64,000 bases of DNA from Gordonia insulae. Lineage in GTDB: Bacteria; Actinomycetota; Actinomycetes; Mycobacteriales; Mycobacteriaceae. The stretch covers positions 2,232,001 to 2,296,000 of the forward strand of contig NZ_CP033972.1 in assembly GCF_003855095.1 (NCBI RefSeq). Direction: 5' to 3'. The notes below the pieces were generated by a model. The model was not told the DNA's origin and searched no databases. It saw nothing but the letters and a program-made list of their open reading frames with translations. Both the position numbers and the translations under genes were made by a program. Below, piece after piece: positions 34,963-42,493 of the stretch (position 1 is the stretch's first letter; every line of letters starts with the position of its first letter).

Positions 34963-36122
34963 GCAACTCTGATTCGATCGCGATCATCGGAATCGGCATC
35001 CACCCTTTCGGGCGCTTTGATGCCAGTGCCCAGGACATGGCCCTGACCGCAATCCGGTTGGCACTCAAAGATGCCGGCGTCACGTGGCCAGACATCCAGA
35101 TCGCTACCGGCGGTAGCTTGGACGGCGGGCAGGCAGATGTGATGGTCGGCCAACTCGGCCCCACCGGCCTACCTTTCATCAACGTCCTCAATGGCTGCGC
35201 CACAGGCGCCGCCAGTCTCATCACCGCACGCAACATGATCACCAGCGGTATGGGCGATCTCGGATTGGTGGTCGGGTTCGACAAACACCCACGTGGAGCG
35301 TTCACGGCGCCCGACGTGACCACGTGGGGCGTAGGCCACTGGTACGGGGAGACGGGGATGTTCGTCAACCCGCAGTTCTTCGGGATGAAGGCTCGCCGAT
35401 ACATGCACGACCACGACATTCCCCTCGAGAGTCTGACCGATGTCGCCGAGAAGGCATTCAGGAATGGCGAACTCAATCCCAATGCCTGGCGGCGCAAGCC
35501 CATCCCACGCGAGCAGATCGAAAACTCGCGCCTGATCAACGATCCACTTCGCCAATTCATGATCTGCTCGCCGAGCGAGGGAGCCGTCGCGCTCGTGGTC
35601 TGTCGCGCGGAGGTGGCCGACAAGTACACCGATTCACCGATCTACGTCCGAGCAGCGGAGTTGGTCAGTCGTAAGTACGGGTCATTCGAACTGTTCCAGA
35701 CCTCGCTCCCGCACGACCTGCCGCCTACACCGTCCGAGATGTCGTCGCAAAAAGCTTATGCAGCAGCAGGACTGACCCCACAAGATATCGACGTGTGGCA
35801 GGTGCAAGACACCGAAAGCGGTGCCGAGATCATGCACATGGCCGAGGTCGGGCTCTGCGAACACGGAGCGCAACCAGAACTCATCCGCTCGGGTGCCACC
35901 TCCATCGGTGGTTCACATCCGGTCAACACCGATGGTGGCCTTCTCGCCAACGGGGAGCCGGTCGGGGCATCCGGTCTGCGAATGGTCTATGAAGCGAGCC
36001 TCCAGCTACGAGGGCAAGCCGGCGAACGTCAGGTAGACGATCCCCAGACGGCGTTGACCCACGTCTACGGTGCCCCTGGAATCAGTGCGGCCACAATCCT
36101 GAGCAAGGTGGCCTCGTCGTGA
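34959..36122 (+). CDS. Thiolase-like protein (SCP-x type) that keeps the nucleophile Cys
   Basis: A 387-aa thiolase-fold protein. Unlike the other four Ltp-like proteins in this window it has a Cys at the nucleophile position (Cys80 in VLNGCATGAAS) and lacks their YD-x-F motif, having VQDTESGAE there. The His of the classical GHP-x-GASG motif is Glu (GEPVGASG, Glu333). It may therefore do true thiolysis or condensation rather than retro-aldol cleavage. The partner is the DUF35 protein encoded immediately upstream; the stop overlaps the GTG of an acyl-CoA dehydrogenase. Confidence 0.87.
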   Translation: MSNSDSIAIIGIGIHPFGRFDASAQDMALTAIRLALKDAGVTWPDIQIATGGSLDGGQADVMVGQLGPTGLPFINVLNGCATGAASLITARNMITSGMGDLGLVVGFDKHPRGAFTAPDVTTWGVGHWYGETGMFVNPQFFGMKARRYMHDHDIPLESLTDVAEKAFRNGELNPNAWRRKPIPREQIENSRLINDPLRQFMICSPSEGAVALVVCRAEVADKYTDSPIYVRAAELVSRKYGSFELFQTSLPHDLPPTPSEMSSQKAYAAAGLTPQDIDVWQVQDTESGAEIMHMAEVGLCEHGAQPELIRSGATSIGGSHPVNTDGGLLANGEPVGASGLRMVYEASLQLRGQAGERQVDDPQTALTHVYGAPGISAATILSKVASS

Positions 36123-37276
36123 CGGTGACCGACGAATCCCGGACCCTGCATGACTTCGAAGAGGCGCTTCACGAGTCCTCCGACGAACTCGCCCACCTAC
36201 GGATGCCAGCCCACGCACTCGGGCAACAGCTTTCGAACTCTGCAGAATTGATGGACTGGCTCTATCGCGGAGGTTGGACTCGTTGGGGGTGGCCCGAGAC
36301 CATCGGGGGGTTCGGCGGACCAGCAACCATCCGCTGTCAGATCTACGAGAAACTGGCACTGAGTGGCTACCGCATACCCGATCATCTCTTCGTTCTGGAG
36401 GTGGTCGGGCCGGCAGTGGTGTCTCACGCACCTTCGCTCGCCGCCGAAATGATGCCGAAAGCCCTCAGCGGCGTGGAGCTCTGGTGCCAGGGGTTCTCTG
36501 AGCCCGAGGCCGGTAGCGACCTCGCGTCGCTGCGGACGCGGGCCGTTGCCCGTGATGACGGGAGCTTCTCGGTCAGCGGGCAGAAGATCTGGACCTCCTA
36601 CGGGGCTCGCGCGGATCGGATTGTCCTCCTCGCCAGAACTGGCTCCGCGGACAGTCGACATCGCGGGCTGAGCATGATGCTCGTCGACCTCGACCAAGAC
36701 GGAATCGAACGCCGGCCGATTGCTCTGGCCAGCGGACGAGAGGAACTGTCCGAGATCTTCTTCACGGACGTGCGGGTCGATTCGTCGCGCCTCATCGGCG
36801 ACATCGACGGAGGGTGGAAAGTGGCCATGGATTTGCTGCAGTACGAGCGAGGGGTCTACGCCTGGATGAGGATGGCGAGCACGACCGCTCATCTGGCACA
36901 GATTCTGCGCCAGATGAGTGACAAACCGGATGCGTTGGCAGCCGACGTCGTCGGCCGGGCGTATCTGGCGCTGGCGGGCTTGCGCGCCCGGACTGCATCG
37001 ACCCTCCGTCGTCTGTCCGCGGATGAGGTCGTCGGTGCCCAGACAAGCGTGGACAAGCTGTTGCTGTCGACCGCTGAACAAAAGGTGCTGGATGCGTCGC
37101 TGACGCTCTTGGATGCCGAACTCCTCATCGGTGACCGCGCTGTTGACGCTGGTTGGCGTGACGAATGGTGGTACTCCCGTGCCGCATCCGTGTATGGCGG
37201 CGCTAGGGAGATCCAGCACAGCATCATCGCCGATCGTATTCTCGGCCTGCCCAAGGAGAGTTCCCGTGGACGCTGA
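36119..37276 (+). CDS. Acyl-CoA dehydrogenase, larger subunit of a likely heteromer
   Basis: A 385-aa dehydrogenase with a GTG start overlapping the previous stop (GTGA). GFSEPEAGSDLASLRTRAV and GQKIWTSYGARAD carry the FAD/substrate motifs, and VYGGAREIQHSIIADRILGLPKE ends the protein. It overlaps the next, shorter ACAD gene by 11 bp, the hallmark of paired alpha/beta dehydrogenases such as ChsE1-ChsE2. Its neighbours (crotonase downstream, DUF35/thiolase upstream) supply the other steps of a beta-oxidation turn. Confidence 0.9.
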   Translation: MTVTDESRTLHDFEEALHESSDELAHLRMPAHALGQQLSNSAELMDWLYRGGWTRWGWPETIGGFGGPATIRCQIYEKLALSGYRIPDHLFVLEVVGPAVVSHAPSLAAEMMPKALSGVELWCQGFSEPEAGSDLASLRTRAVARDDGSFSVSGQKIWTSYGARADRIVLLARTGSADSRHRGLSMMLVDLDQDGIERRPIALASGREELSEIFFTDVRVDSSRLIGDIDGGWKVAMDLLQYERGVYAWMRMASTTAHLAQILRQMSDKPDALAADVVGRAYLALAGLRARTASTLRRLSADEVVGAQTSVDKLLLSTAEQKVLDASLTLLDAELLIGDRAVDAGWRDEWWYSRAASVYGGAREIQHSIIADRILGLPKESSRGR

Positions 37277-38222
37277 AACACAAGACCTGTTGCGCGAGTC
37301 CGTACGCGCTCTGATGCTGTCCGAACCATCCGACCTCGTCGCTGAACTCGCCGAGCTCGGATGGGCAGAAGCAGTCGCCGATGACGAGCCCGCCACGATC
37401 GGCCTGTTGTTCGCAGAACAGGGAGCAACAGCAACCGCATCTGCCGTACTGGATGTCGTCATGACCGATGCCTGCGGCATCGGAGCCAACGGTGCCAACG
37501 CGCCACGGTTACCGGTCGTCCACCCGCTCGCTCGGACTGCCACATCAATCGACGGCGCCCACCTGGTGGTCGACGGTGTTTCACTGAGTTCGGCCGAGTT
37601 CTCCACCGACATGCTCGTGGCATCGCCTGACGACGAAACCGTGATTCTCCGTGTTCCGCGCCCGCAGCCACATGAGACGGCCGCGGTCTCGGGTTTCGAC
37701 CCGTCCTCCAAGTTCCACCACATACAGTTCAGGGTTCCGATCGCCGAGGCCGAAGACATGGGAGCCGATTGGCGGATCGCGCGGGCCGCAGGGCGCCGTG
37801 CGCTCGCGGGCGAGCTCGTCGGCAACGGAAGGGCAATGCTCGGCATTGCCGTCGACCAAGTCAGCCATCGTGAACAATTCGGGCGTGCAATCGGGGCCAA
37901 TCAGACACCACGTCACCGATTGGCCGATTCCTATGTCCATCTGGCGGCCGCGAACGAGTTGGTCGACGCGGCGTGGTCGAGCCAGAACGAGTGGGACGCG
38001 ATCGTTGCAAAGACCTACGCCGGGTACGCCAATGAGCTGACTGCCAGTGCCTGCCTTCAGGTCTGCGGAGCAATCGGTCTCACGTCCGAGCATCGGTTGG
38101 GCGGGTACGTCAAACGAGCCCGGATGCTCGACGCGCTGTACGGCGGCTGGCACAGATCGATCCAGCGCATTGGAATGGACCTGACGGCCTCGGGCTCGCT
38201 GCCGCAGGGAGCGTCGGCGTGA
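37266..38222 (+). CDS. Short acyl-CoA dehydrogenase-like subunit
   Basis: A 318-aa protein from GTG 37266, supported by AAGGAG 8 nt upstream and lying within the end of the previous gene; the frame is open from 37113 but only antisense-like. It is shorter than a full ACAD (usually 370-400) and lacks the GSD motif, keeping the C-terminal helical domain (DQVSHREQFGRAIG, then VCGAIGLTSEH). It is most likely the non-flavin-complete subunit of a heteromeric dehydrogenase with the product of 36119-37276. The stop overlaps the GTG of the crotonase gene. Confidence 0.85.
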   Translation: MDAETQDLLRESVRALMLSEPSDLVAELAELGWAEAVADDEPATIGLLFAEQGATATASAVLDVVMTDACGIGANGANAPRLPVVHPLARTATSIDGAHLVVDGVSLSSAEFSTDMLVASPDDETVILRVPRPQPHETAAVSGFDPSSKFHHIQFRVPIAEAEDMGADWRIARAAGRRALAGELVGNGRAMLGIAVDQVSHREQFGRAIGANQTPRHRLADSYVHLAAANELVDAAWSSQNEWDAIVAKTYAGYANELTASACLQVCGAIGLTSEHRLGGYVKRARMLDALYGGWHRSIQRIGMDLTASGSLPQGASA

Positions 38223-39031
38223 CCGAGCAAACGACAACTCCACATTGCCGATTCGACGTCGTCGAGGATCGCATCGCCCGGCTGACAATCAATCGCCCTG
38301 AGCGCCTGGGAGCGTATACGCCACAAATGTGTTCGGAGATGCTCGCCGCAGTCAAACGAGTACAACTCGATGATTCGATTCGCGTGCTGATCCTCACCGG
38401 CACAGGCCGAGGGTTCTGCACCGGTGGCGATGTTTCACCAGACGCCGGGTTCGGCGACGCGCTCTCTCACCAAATCGGGCGGGCACGAGAACTCCGCGAA
38501 GATTCTCACGCGCTTGTGACCGCGCTTCACAAGTTGGACAAACCAGTCGTCTGCGCAATCAACGGAATCACTGTCAACGGTGGCCTCGCGTTCGCTCTGG
38601 CCTGCGATATCCGGATTGTCGCGGCCAGTGCCCGACTCGGCGACACCAGCGGGCGAGCTGGGCTGCTGCCCGATGAGGGCGGTGCTTGGCTGTTCCCCCG
38701 GACGATGGGATACGACAAGGCGTTCAGAATGGTCACCCTATCGGAGATCTATGACGCCCAGACTGCGCTCGGGCTGGGGTTGGCGACCGAAGTCGTGCCC
38801 GACGAAGAGCTCGAAATGCGTGCCCTCACCCTCGCAAGACAGTTCGCACAGGGGGCGCCACTCGCAATCCGAGCGGTGAAGATGATGATGAGGAGAGCTA
38901 TGGAAAGCACCCTGGAGTCGTCCCTGGGCGATTCTCAGCAGGCAGTATTGTGGGTGGGTCCGAGCAACGACGCACTGGAAGGCAAAACGGCCTTCCTCGA
39001 GCGACGGAGCCCGAACTTCACCGGCAACTGA
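38219..39031 (+). CDS. Enoyl-CoA hydratase/isomerase family protein
   Basis: A 270-aa crotonase with GTG start overlapping the previous stop (GTGA at 38219-38222). Oxyanion-hole segments are FCTGGDV (about 67-73) and NGITVNGGLA (about 115-124). The first acid/base position reads GDTSGRAGLLPDEGG, so the classical Glu pair of hydratases is not complete; Glu/Asp near 152-153 may act instead. It closes the operon 34510-39031 and would act on the enoyl-CoA made by the heteromeric dehydrogenase. Convergent with a small conserved gene at 39044. Confidence 0.86.
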   Translation: MTEQTTTPHCRFDVVEDRIARLTINRPERLGAYTPQMCSEMLAAVKRVQLDDSIRVLILTGTGRGFCTGGDVSPDAGFGDALSHQIGRARELREDSHALVTALHKLDKPVVCAINGITVNGGLAFALACDIRIVAASARLGDTSGRAGLLPDEGGAWLFPRTMGYDKAFRMVTLSEIYDAQTALGLGLATEVVPDEELEMRALTLARQFAQGAPLAIRAVKMMMRRAMESTLESSLGDSQQAVLWVGPSNDALEGKTAFLERRSPNFTGN

Positions 39032-39043
39032 GTGACCTGGATA

Positions 39044-39340
39044 TCAATCCGACGCCGGAAGGCGCTTGGGATCCTTGACCGTCATCGGGACACCATCGAC
39101 CGCTAGTGTCCCGGTGCCGGCCTTTGTCACCAACAATTCGAGACCGTGATCGATCGACTCGTAGCGCTTACCGATCACTGCTCCCCCGGCCTCGCTCGAT
39201 GCAACCTTGGAAGGCGTCGCCGAACTCGCCATCGGGACGCCCCCACAGGTCACGGTCGCGTCGGTGGCGGATACCGCGATGACGATGACCTCCGCATCGC
39301 AGGTCGCGCTGTACAACCGGGACCCAATCTTCAGGGACAT
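39044..39340 (-). CDS. Small conserved hypothetical protein with paired cysteines
   Basis: A 98-aa protein from ATG 39340 with GAGGA about 9 nt upstream; the frame is open to 39376. It opens MSLKIGSRLYSATCDAEV, has a second Cys in VTCGGVPM and ends with a conserved-looking KDPKRLPASD. I recall similar small proteins beside actinobacterial acyl-CoA genes but cannot name a function. It has its own degenerate operator upstream and is divergent from the amidohydrolase operon, so it is probably coregulated with the island. Confidence 0.7.
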   Translation of the reverse strand: MSLKIGSRLYSATCDAEVIVIAVSATDATVTCGGVPMASSATPSKVASSEAGGAVIGKRYESIDHGLELLVTKAGTGTLAVDGVPMTVKDPKRLPASD

Positions 39341-39391
39341 ACTGGCATTCCTCATCTGGTTGGTGGCTCGAGCCACAGGACCGGGCTCGGT

Positions 39392-39405
39392 TCGTACATG
39401 TATAG
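39392..39405. promoter_or_regulatory. Degenerate island operator
   Basis: TCGTACATGTATAG keeps one perfect half and matches 11 of 14 bases. It is 52 bp upstream of the small gene at 39340 (minus). Confidence 0.55.
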
Positions 39406-39479
39406 CACGTCGTCAACGCGAGTTCAGCCAAATCCGAATACCTACTTGACCTGGCGGAGCAGGCGCTATGTTTTCACAA

Positions 39480-39493
39480 CTATACGTGTATAG
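39480..39493. promoter_or_regulatory. Island operator variant with extended dyad
   Basis: CTATACGTGTATAG has one central mismatch. It sits in a longer inverted repeat, ACAACTATAC / GTATAGTTGT (39476-39485 and 39488-39497). It lies 98 bp upstream of the amidohydrolase ATG at 39591. Confidence 0.72.
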
Positions 39494-39590
39494 TTGTAGA
39501 AACCTGATGGCCTCCCGCGAAGCGGTGCGGCCGCCAATATGGATGCTGTCGACCTCAGCGGTTTCAGCACACCAGCGAAAGGAAGCGCGA

Positions 39591-40799
39591 ATGGCGATCA
39601 TCGAGAATTCCGTAGGTCAACTGCCTTACATGCTCACCGACTTCGACCAGCACTCGTACGAAGCCGAAGACTGCTTCACGCGATTCATGCCGAAGGCGAA
39701 GCTGGACACGTCGGTCCGGCCCATCCTCTCGGCAAGCGGGCGCAAGGTACTGCTGGCCAACGACCGCGTCGTCACCGCGCTGGAAAACGACCTGGACCAG
39801 GCCTACGTTCCCGGTTCGCTTGTCGAGATGCTCAAGCAGCGCGCATCCGGTGACGCGACCGACGCCGACCGGTTCTACGAGCCAATGCAGAAGGAATACC
39901 TGGATCGAGACGCTCGCCTAATCCAACTGACGGAACAGCAGATTGAGCGTTCGATCATGTACCCGGGCGGGTGGGCGCTCATGGCGGAGCAATACCTCAA
40001 GGGTATCGATCCGCTGTACGACAACATCGAGTCCTTCAACAAGTGGATCAACGAGGACTGGGGCTTCGCGTACAAGAACCGCATCTTCGCGCCGGCACTG
40101 ATGTCGATGCGAGATCTCGATCGCGCCTGCGAGGAACTTGACCGCGTGCTCGCCGCCGGAGCTCGCTTCATCACGATGCCCGCCGGCCCCGCATACGGCA
40201 GGTCCCCCGGCGACCCATACTTCGATCCGTTCTGGGCCCGAATCAACGAGGCACGCGCGGTCGTCTGCTATCACATCGCCGAATTCCACTATCAGGACAA
40301 TGTCGCCTCGCAATGGGGCTGGGGATTGGTACCACCCTTCCAGTTCTCCGCGTGGCAATGGCAAAACACTTACGGGGAACGTCCGATCACGGATACACTT
40401 TCCGCGCTGATTTTCGACAACGTCTTCGGCAAATTTCCAAATGTACGAGTTCTCGTCAGCGAGTTCGGTGCCGAGTGGGTTCCGCATTTCATCCGGCATA
40501 TGGACAAGAGCCGAGGAATGGCCCGGAACGGACAGTGGCTCGGGGGGCAACTCAAGGAACGCCCGAGCACGATCTTCAAGAAGCACGTCCGAGTTGTGCC
40601 TTACCCCGAGGACGACACCGTCACGATGATCGAGAACCTCGGCTCTACTGAGACATTGCTGATGGGTTCGGATTGGCCACATGCCGAGGGACTACGTGAG
40701 CCGGCCGATTTCTACAACAGGGTCGAAGGCTTGGGCGATGACGTTCGACGTGAGTTCCTCAGGGAGAATGGCATGAGGCTCACGGAAGGTACGGCCTGA
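39591..40799 (+). CDS. Amidohydrolase-2 family metal-dependent hydrolase
   Basis: A 402-aa enzyme from ATG 39591 with AAAGGA 8 nt upstream; the frame extends to 39468 across the operator. Expected metal-binding parts are DFDQHSYE near the N-terminus, CYHIAEFHY in the middle and MGSDWPHAEG near the C-terminus. It belongs to a more distant, larger branch than the enzymes at 29286 and 46910. It opens an operon with DUF35, Ltp and a CoA ligase (to 44131), the same three-gene set found inverted at 45259-48046, so it probably works on the substrate or product of the Ltp/DUF35 complex. Confidence 0.88.
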   Translation: MAIIENSVGQLPYMLTDFDQHSYEAEDCFTRFMPKAKLDTSVRPILSASGRKVLLANDRVVTALENDLDQAYVPGSLVEMLKQRASGDATDADRFYEPMQKEYLDRDARLIQLTEQQIERSIMYPGGWALMAEQYLKGIDPLYDNIESFNKWINEDWGFAYKNRIFAPALMSMRDLDRACEELDRVLAAGARFITMPAGPAYGRSPGDPYFDPFWARINEARAVVCYHIAEFHYQDNVASQWGWGLVPPFQFSAWQWQNTYGERPITDTLSALIFDNVFGKFPNVRVLVSEFGAEWVPHFIRHMDKSRGMARNGQWLGGQLKERPSTIFKKHVRVVPYPEDDTVTMIENLGSTETLLMGSDWPHAEGLREPADFYNRVEGLGDDVRREFLRENGMRLTEGTA

Positions 40800-40826
40800 C
40801 CACAGACGACCCCGCAGGAGTGATGC

Positions 40827-41279
40827 ATGACCGACGAAATCTCGAACGAAGCTCTGGTGCAACGGTTTCCTGGGGAGCCGATCACCCACGACAACGCCGC
40901 ACACTACCGCGGACGACTTCGTCGACAGCTCCTTGTCAACCGGTGCGATAGCTGCGGGGCGTGGCATGCTCCCGCAAAGCCGATCTGTCCGGATTGCTGG
41001 TCGTCGCGAGTGACTCCGACTTCGGTCAGTGGCAACGGCACCATATTCATGGCCATCTTTCTCCATCAGGGACCACCGGCAGAGGGCGTGGACTACTCCA
41101 CGCCCTATCCGGTGGTCACCGTCGAGCTCCAAGAGCAAGCCGGCCTTCGAATCACTTCGACCGTCGTCGGTGCTAGTAACGCGGACATCACAATTGGGGC
41201 GCCTGTACGGCTCGAGTGGCAAGAGCGCGCGGGTTCACCGATGCCGGTATTCGCATTGAGGAGTGCTGCCAATGCCTGA
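40827..41279 (+). CDS. DUF35 OB-fold protein with zinc ribbon
   Basis: A 150-aa protein with GGAG 7 nt before its ATG. An N-terminal helix of about 30 residues precedes zinc-ribbon Cys at about 40, 43, 54 and 57 (CDSC...CPDC), then the OB-fold. It overlaps the following Ltp gene by 8 bp, again indicating a protein pair. Acts as the acyl-CoA-binding or scaffolding partner by analogy with the DUF35 domain of ChsH2. Confidence 0.9.
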   Translation: MTDEISNEALVQRFPGEPITHDNAAHYRGRLRRQLLVNRCDSCGAWHAPAKPICPDCWSSRVTPTSVSGNGTIFMAIFLHQGPPAEGVDYSTPYPVVTVELQEQAGLRITSTVVGASNADITIGAPVRLEWQERAGSPMPVFALRSAANA

Positions 41280-42444
41280 TTCACGGAACCCGATGAAGGA
41301 CAGGGTCGCCATAGCCGGCGCCTCGACTACCGGGTTCATCGCAAAGAATCTTGAACGAAGCCAAACGTCATTGGCTGCAGAGGCGTGCGTCGACGTCATC
41401 CGTAAAAGCGGCATCGACCGGTCCGAGATCGACGGAATTTGCGGAAGCTACCCGACCGCAGCGGTAATGCAGTCGACGCTCGGAATACCCGAATTGACAT
41501 GGTCCGGAAACCCTTTCATTCCACTCGTCGATCACATCGCCACCGCGGCCGCGGCCATCCATGCCGGACTATGCAACGTTGTGCTCGTCTATCACGCCGC
41601 GTACCGTGTATCCTGGAATACCGGTTCTGCGCTCAAGGATCCCTTCCGCAGAATTTCTACGCCGGGCTTGTCTGATCCCCATCCAGGCCCCGAGACGATG
41701 GCCTCCAGCGCCGGCTACACCGGATGGGCGTCGCGGTATATGCATGAATATGGTGTCAGCCGTGAGGATTTCGGACTTGTTGCGATGAATTCGCGTCGCA
41801 ACGCTGCCCAGAATCCGGGGGCCGCCCTGCGCGAGCCCATGACGATGGACGACTACCTCGCAGCACGGATGATCCGGTGGCCTCTGTGCCTACTGGACAT
41901 GGATGTGGCCGTCGACGGCGCCGACGCCTTCATCCTCACCACGGCCGACCGGGCACGTGATCTACCGTTACCTCCGGTCCTGATCAACGCGGCAGTCCTC
42001 GGTCAGGATCGGCACAACGAAGAAGATCAGACCGTCAGTCTTCGTCAACACGGCCAACAGGTGGTGATCGAGACGCTGAAAGCCAAGGGCGACTTCTGGC
42101 TTGACGATATCGATCTCTATTACCCTTACGATGGCTTCACCCCGATAACCTTGAACTGGATCGAGAATGCGGGCTGGTGCGAGCCAGGAATGGGTGGAAA
42201 GTTCTTGCGCGAACACTGGGATGATGCTTCCAGTCGCGTGCTCATCAACGGCCGGATCCCCATGAATACGCATGGCGGTTCGCTGTCCGAGGGCGGTACG
42301 CAAGGTTCTGGCCACATCCGCGAGGCCGTCCATCAATTGCAAGGACTGGCCGGTGACAGGCAAGTTGCCGGGGCGAGACGCGCTCTGCTGACCATCGGTG
42401 GATTCTTTTTCAACGCGCAAGGCTTGATGCTCCACACCGGTTGA
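41272..42444 (+). CDS. Thiolase-like lipid-transfer protein (Ltp), Cys-less type
   Basis: A 390-aa protein from ATG 41272, with GAGGAG 8 nt upstream; a GTG nine bases earlier is less likely. The nucleophile region reads TWSGNPFIPLVD (about 77-88) with no Cys. Tyr286-Asp287 in YPYDGFTP is the motif shared by the Cys-less Ltp proteins here. NTHGGSLSEGG near 340 replaces the usual thiolase His loop. By analogy with Ltp2 it is predicted to catalyse retro-aldol cleavage of a tertiary beta-hydroxyacyl-CoA together with the DUF35 protein encoded just before it. Confidence 0.87.
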   Translation: MPDSRNPMKDRVAIAGASTTGFIAKNLERSQTSLAAEACVDVIRKSGIDRSEIDGICGSYPTAAVMQSTLGIPELTWSGNPFIPLVDHIATAAAAIHAGLCNVVLVYHAAYRVSWNTGSALKDPFRRISTPGLSDPHPGPETMASSAGYTGWASRYMHEYGVSREDFGLVAMNSRRNAAQNPGAALREPMTMDDYLAARMIRWPLCLLDMDVAVDGADAFILTTADRARDLPLPPVLINAAVLGQDRHNEEDQTVSLRQHGQQVVIETLKAKGDFWLDDIDLYYPYDGFTPITLNWIENAGWCEPGMGGKFLREHWDDASSRVLINGRIPMNTHGGSLSEGGTQGSGHIREAVHQLQGLAGDRQVAGARRALLTIGGFFFNAQGLMLHTG

Positions 42445-42493
42445 CACCCACAAATCGGACCACCTCGATTCGACAGACCTATGGGAAGGAATC

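Noticed and set aside
36197..37900. A 567-codon minus-strand open frame
   Set aside because: It lies antisense to the two coupled acyl-CoA dehydrogenase genes, has no domain and an Arg/Ser/Pro-rich shadow composition; long antisense frames are common in G+C-rich DNA.
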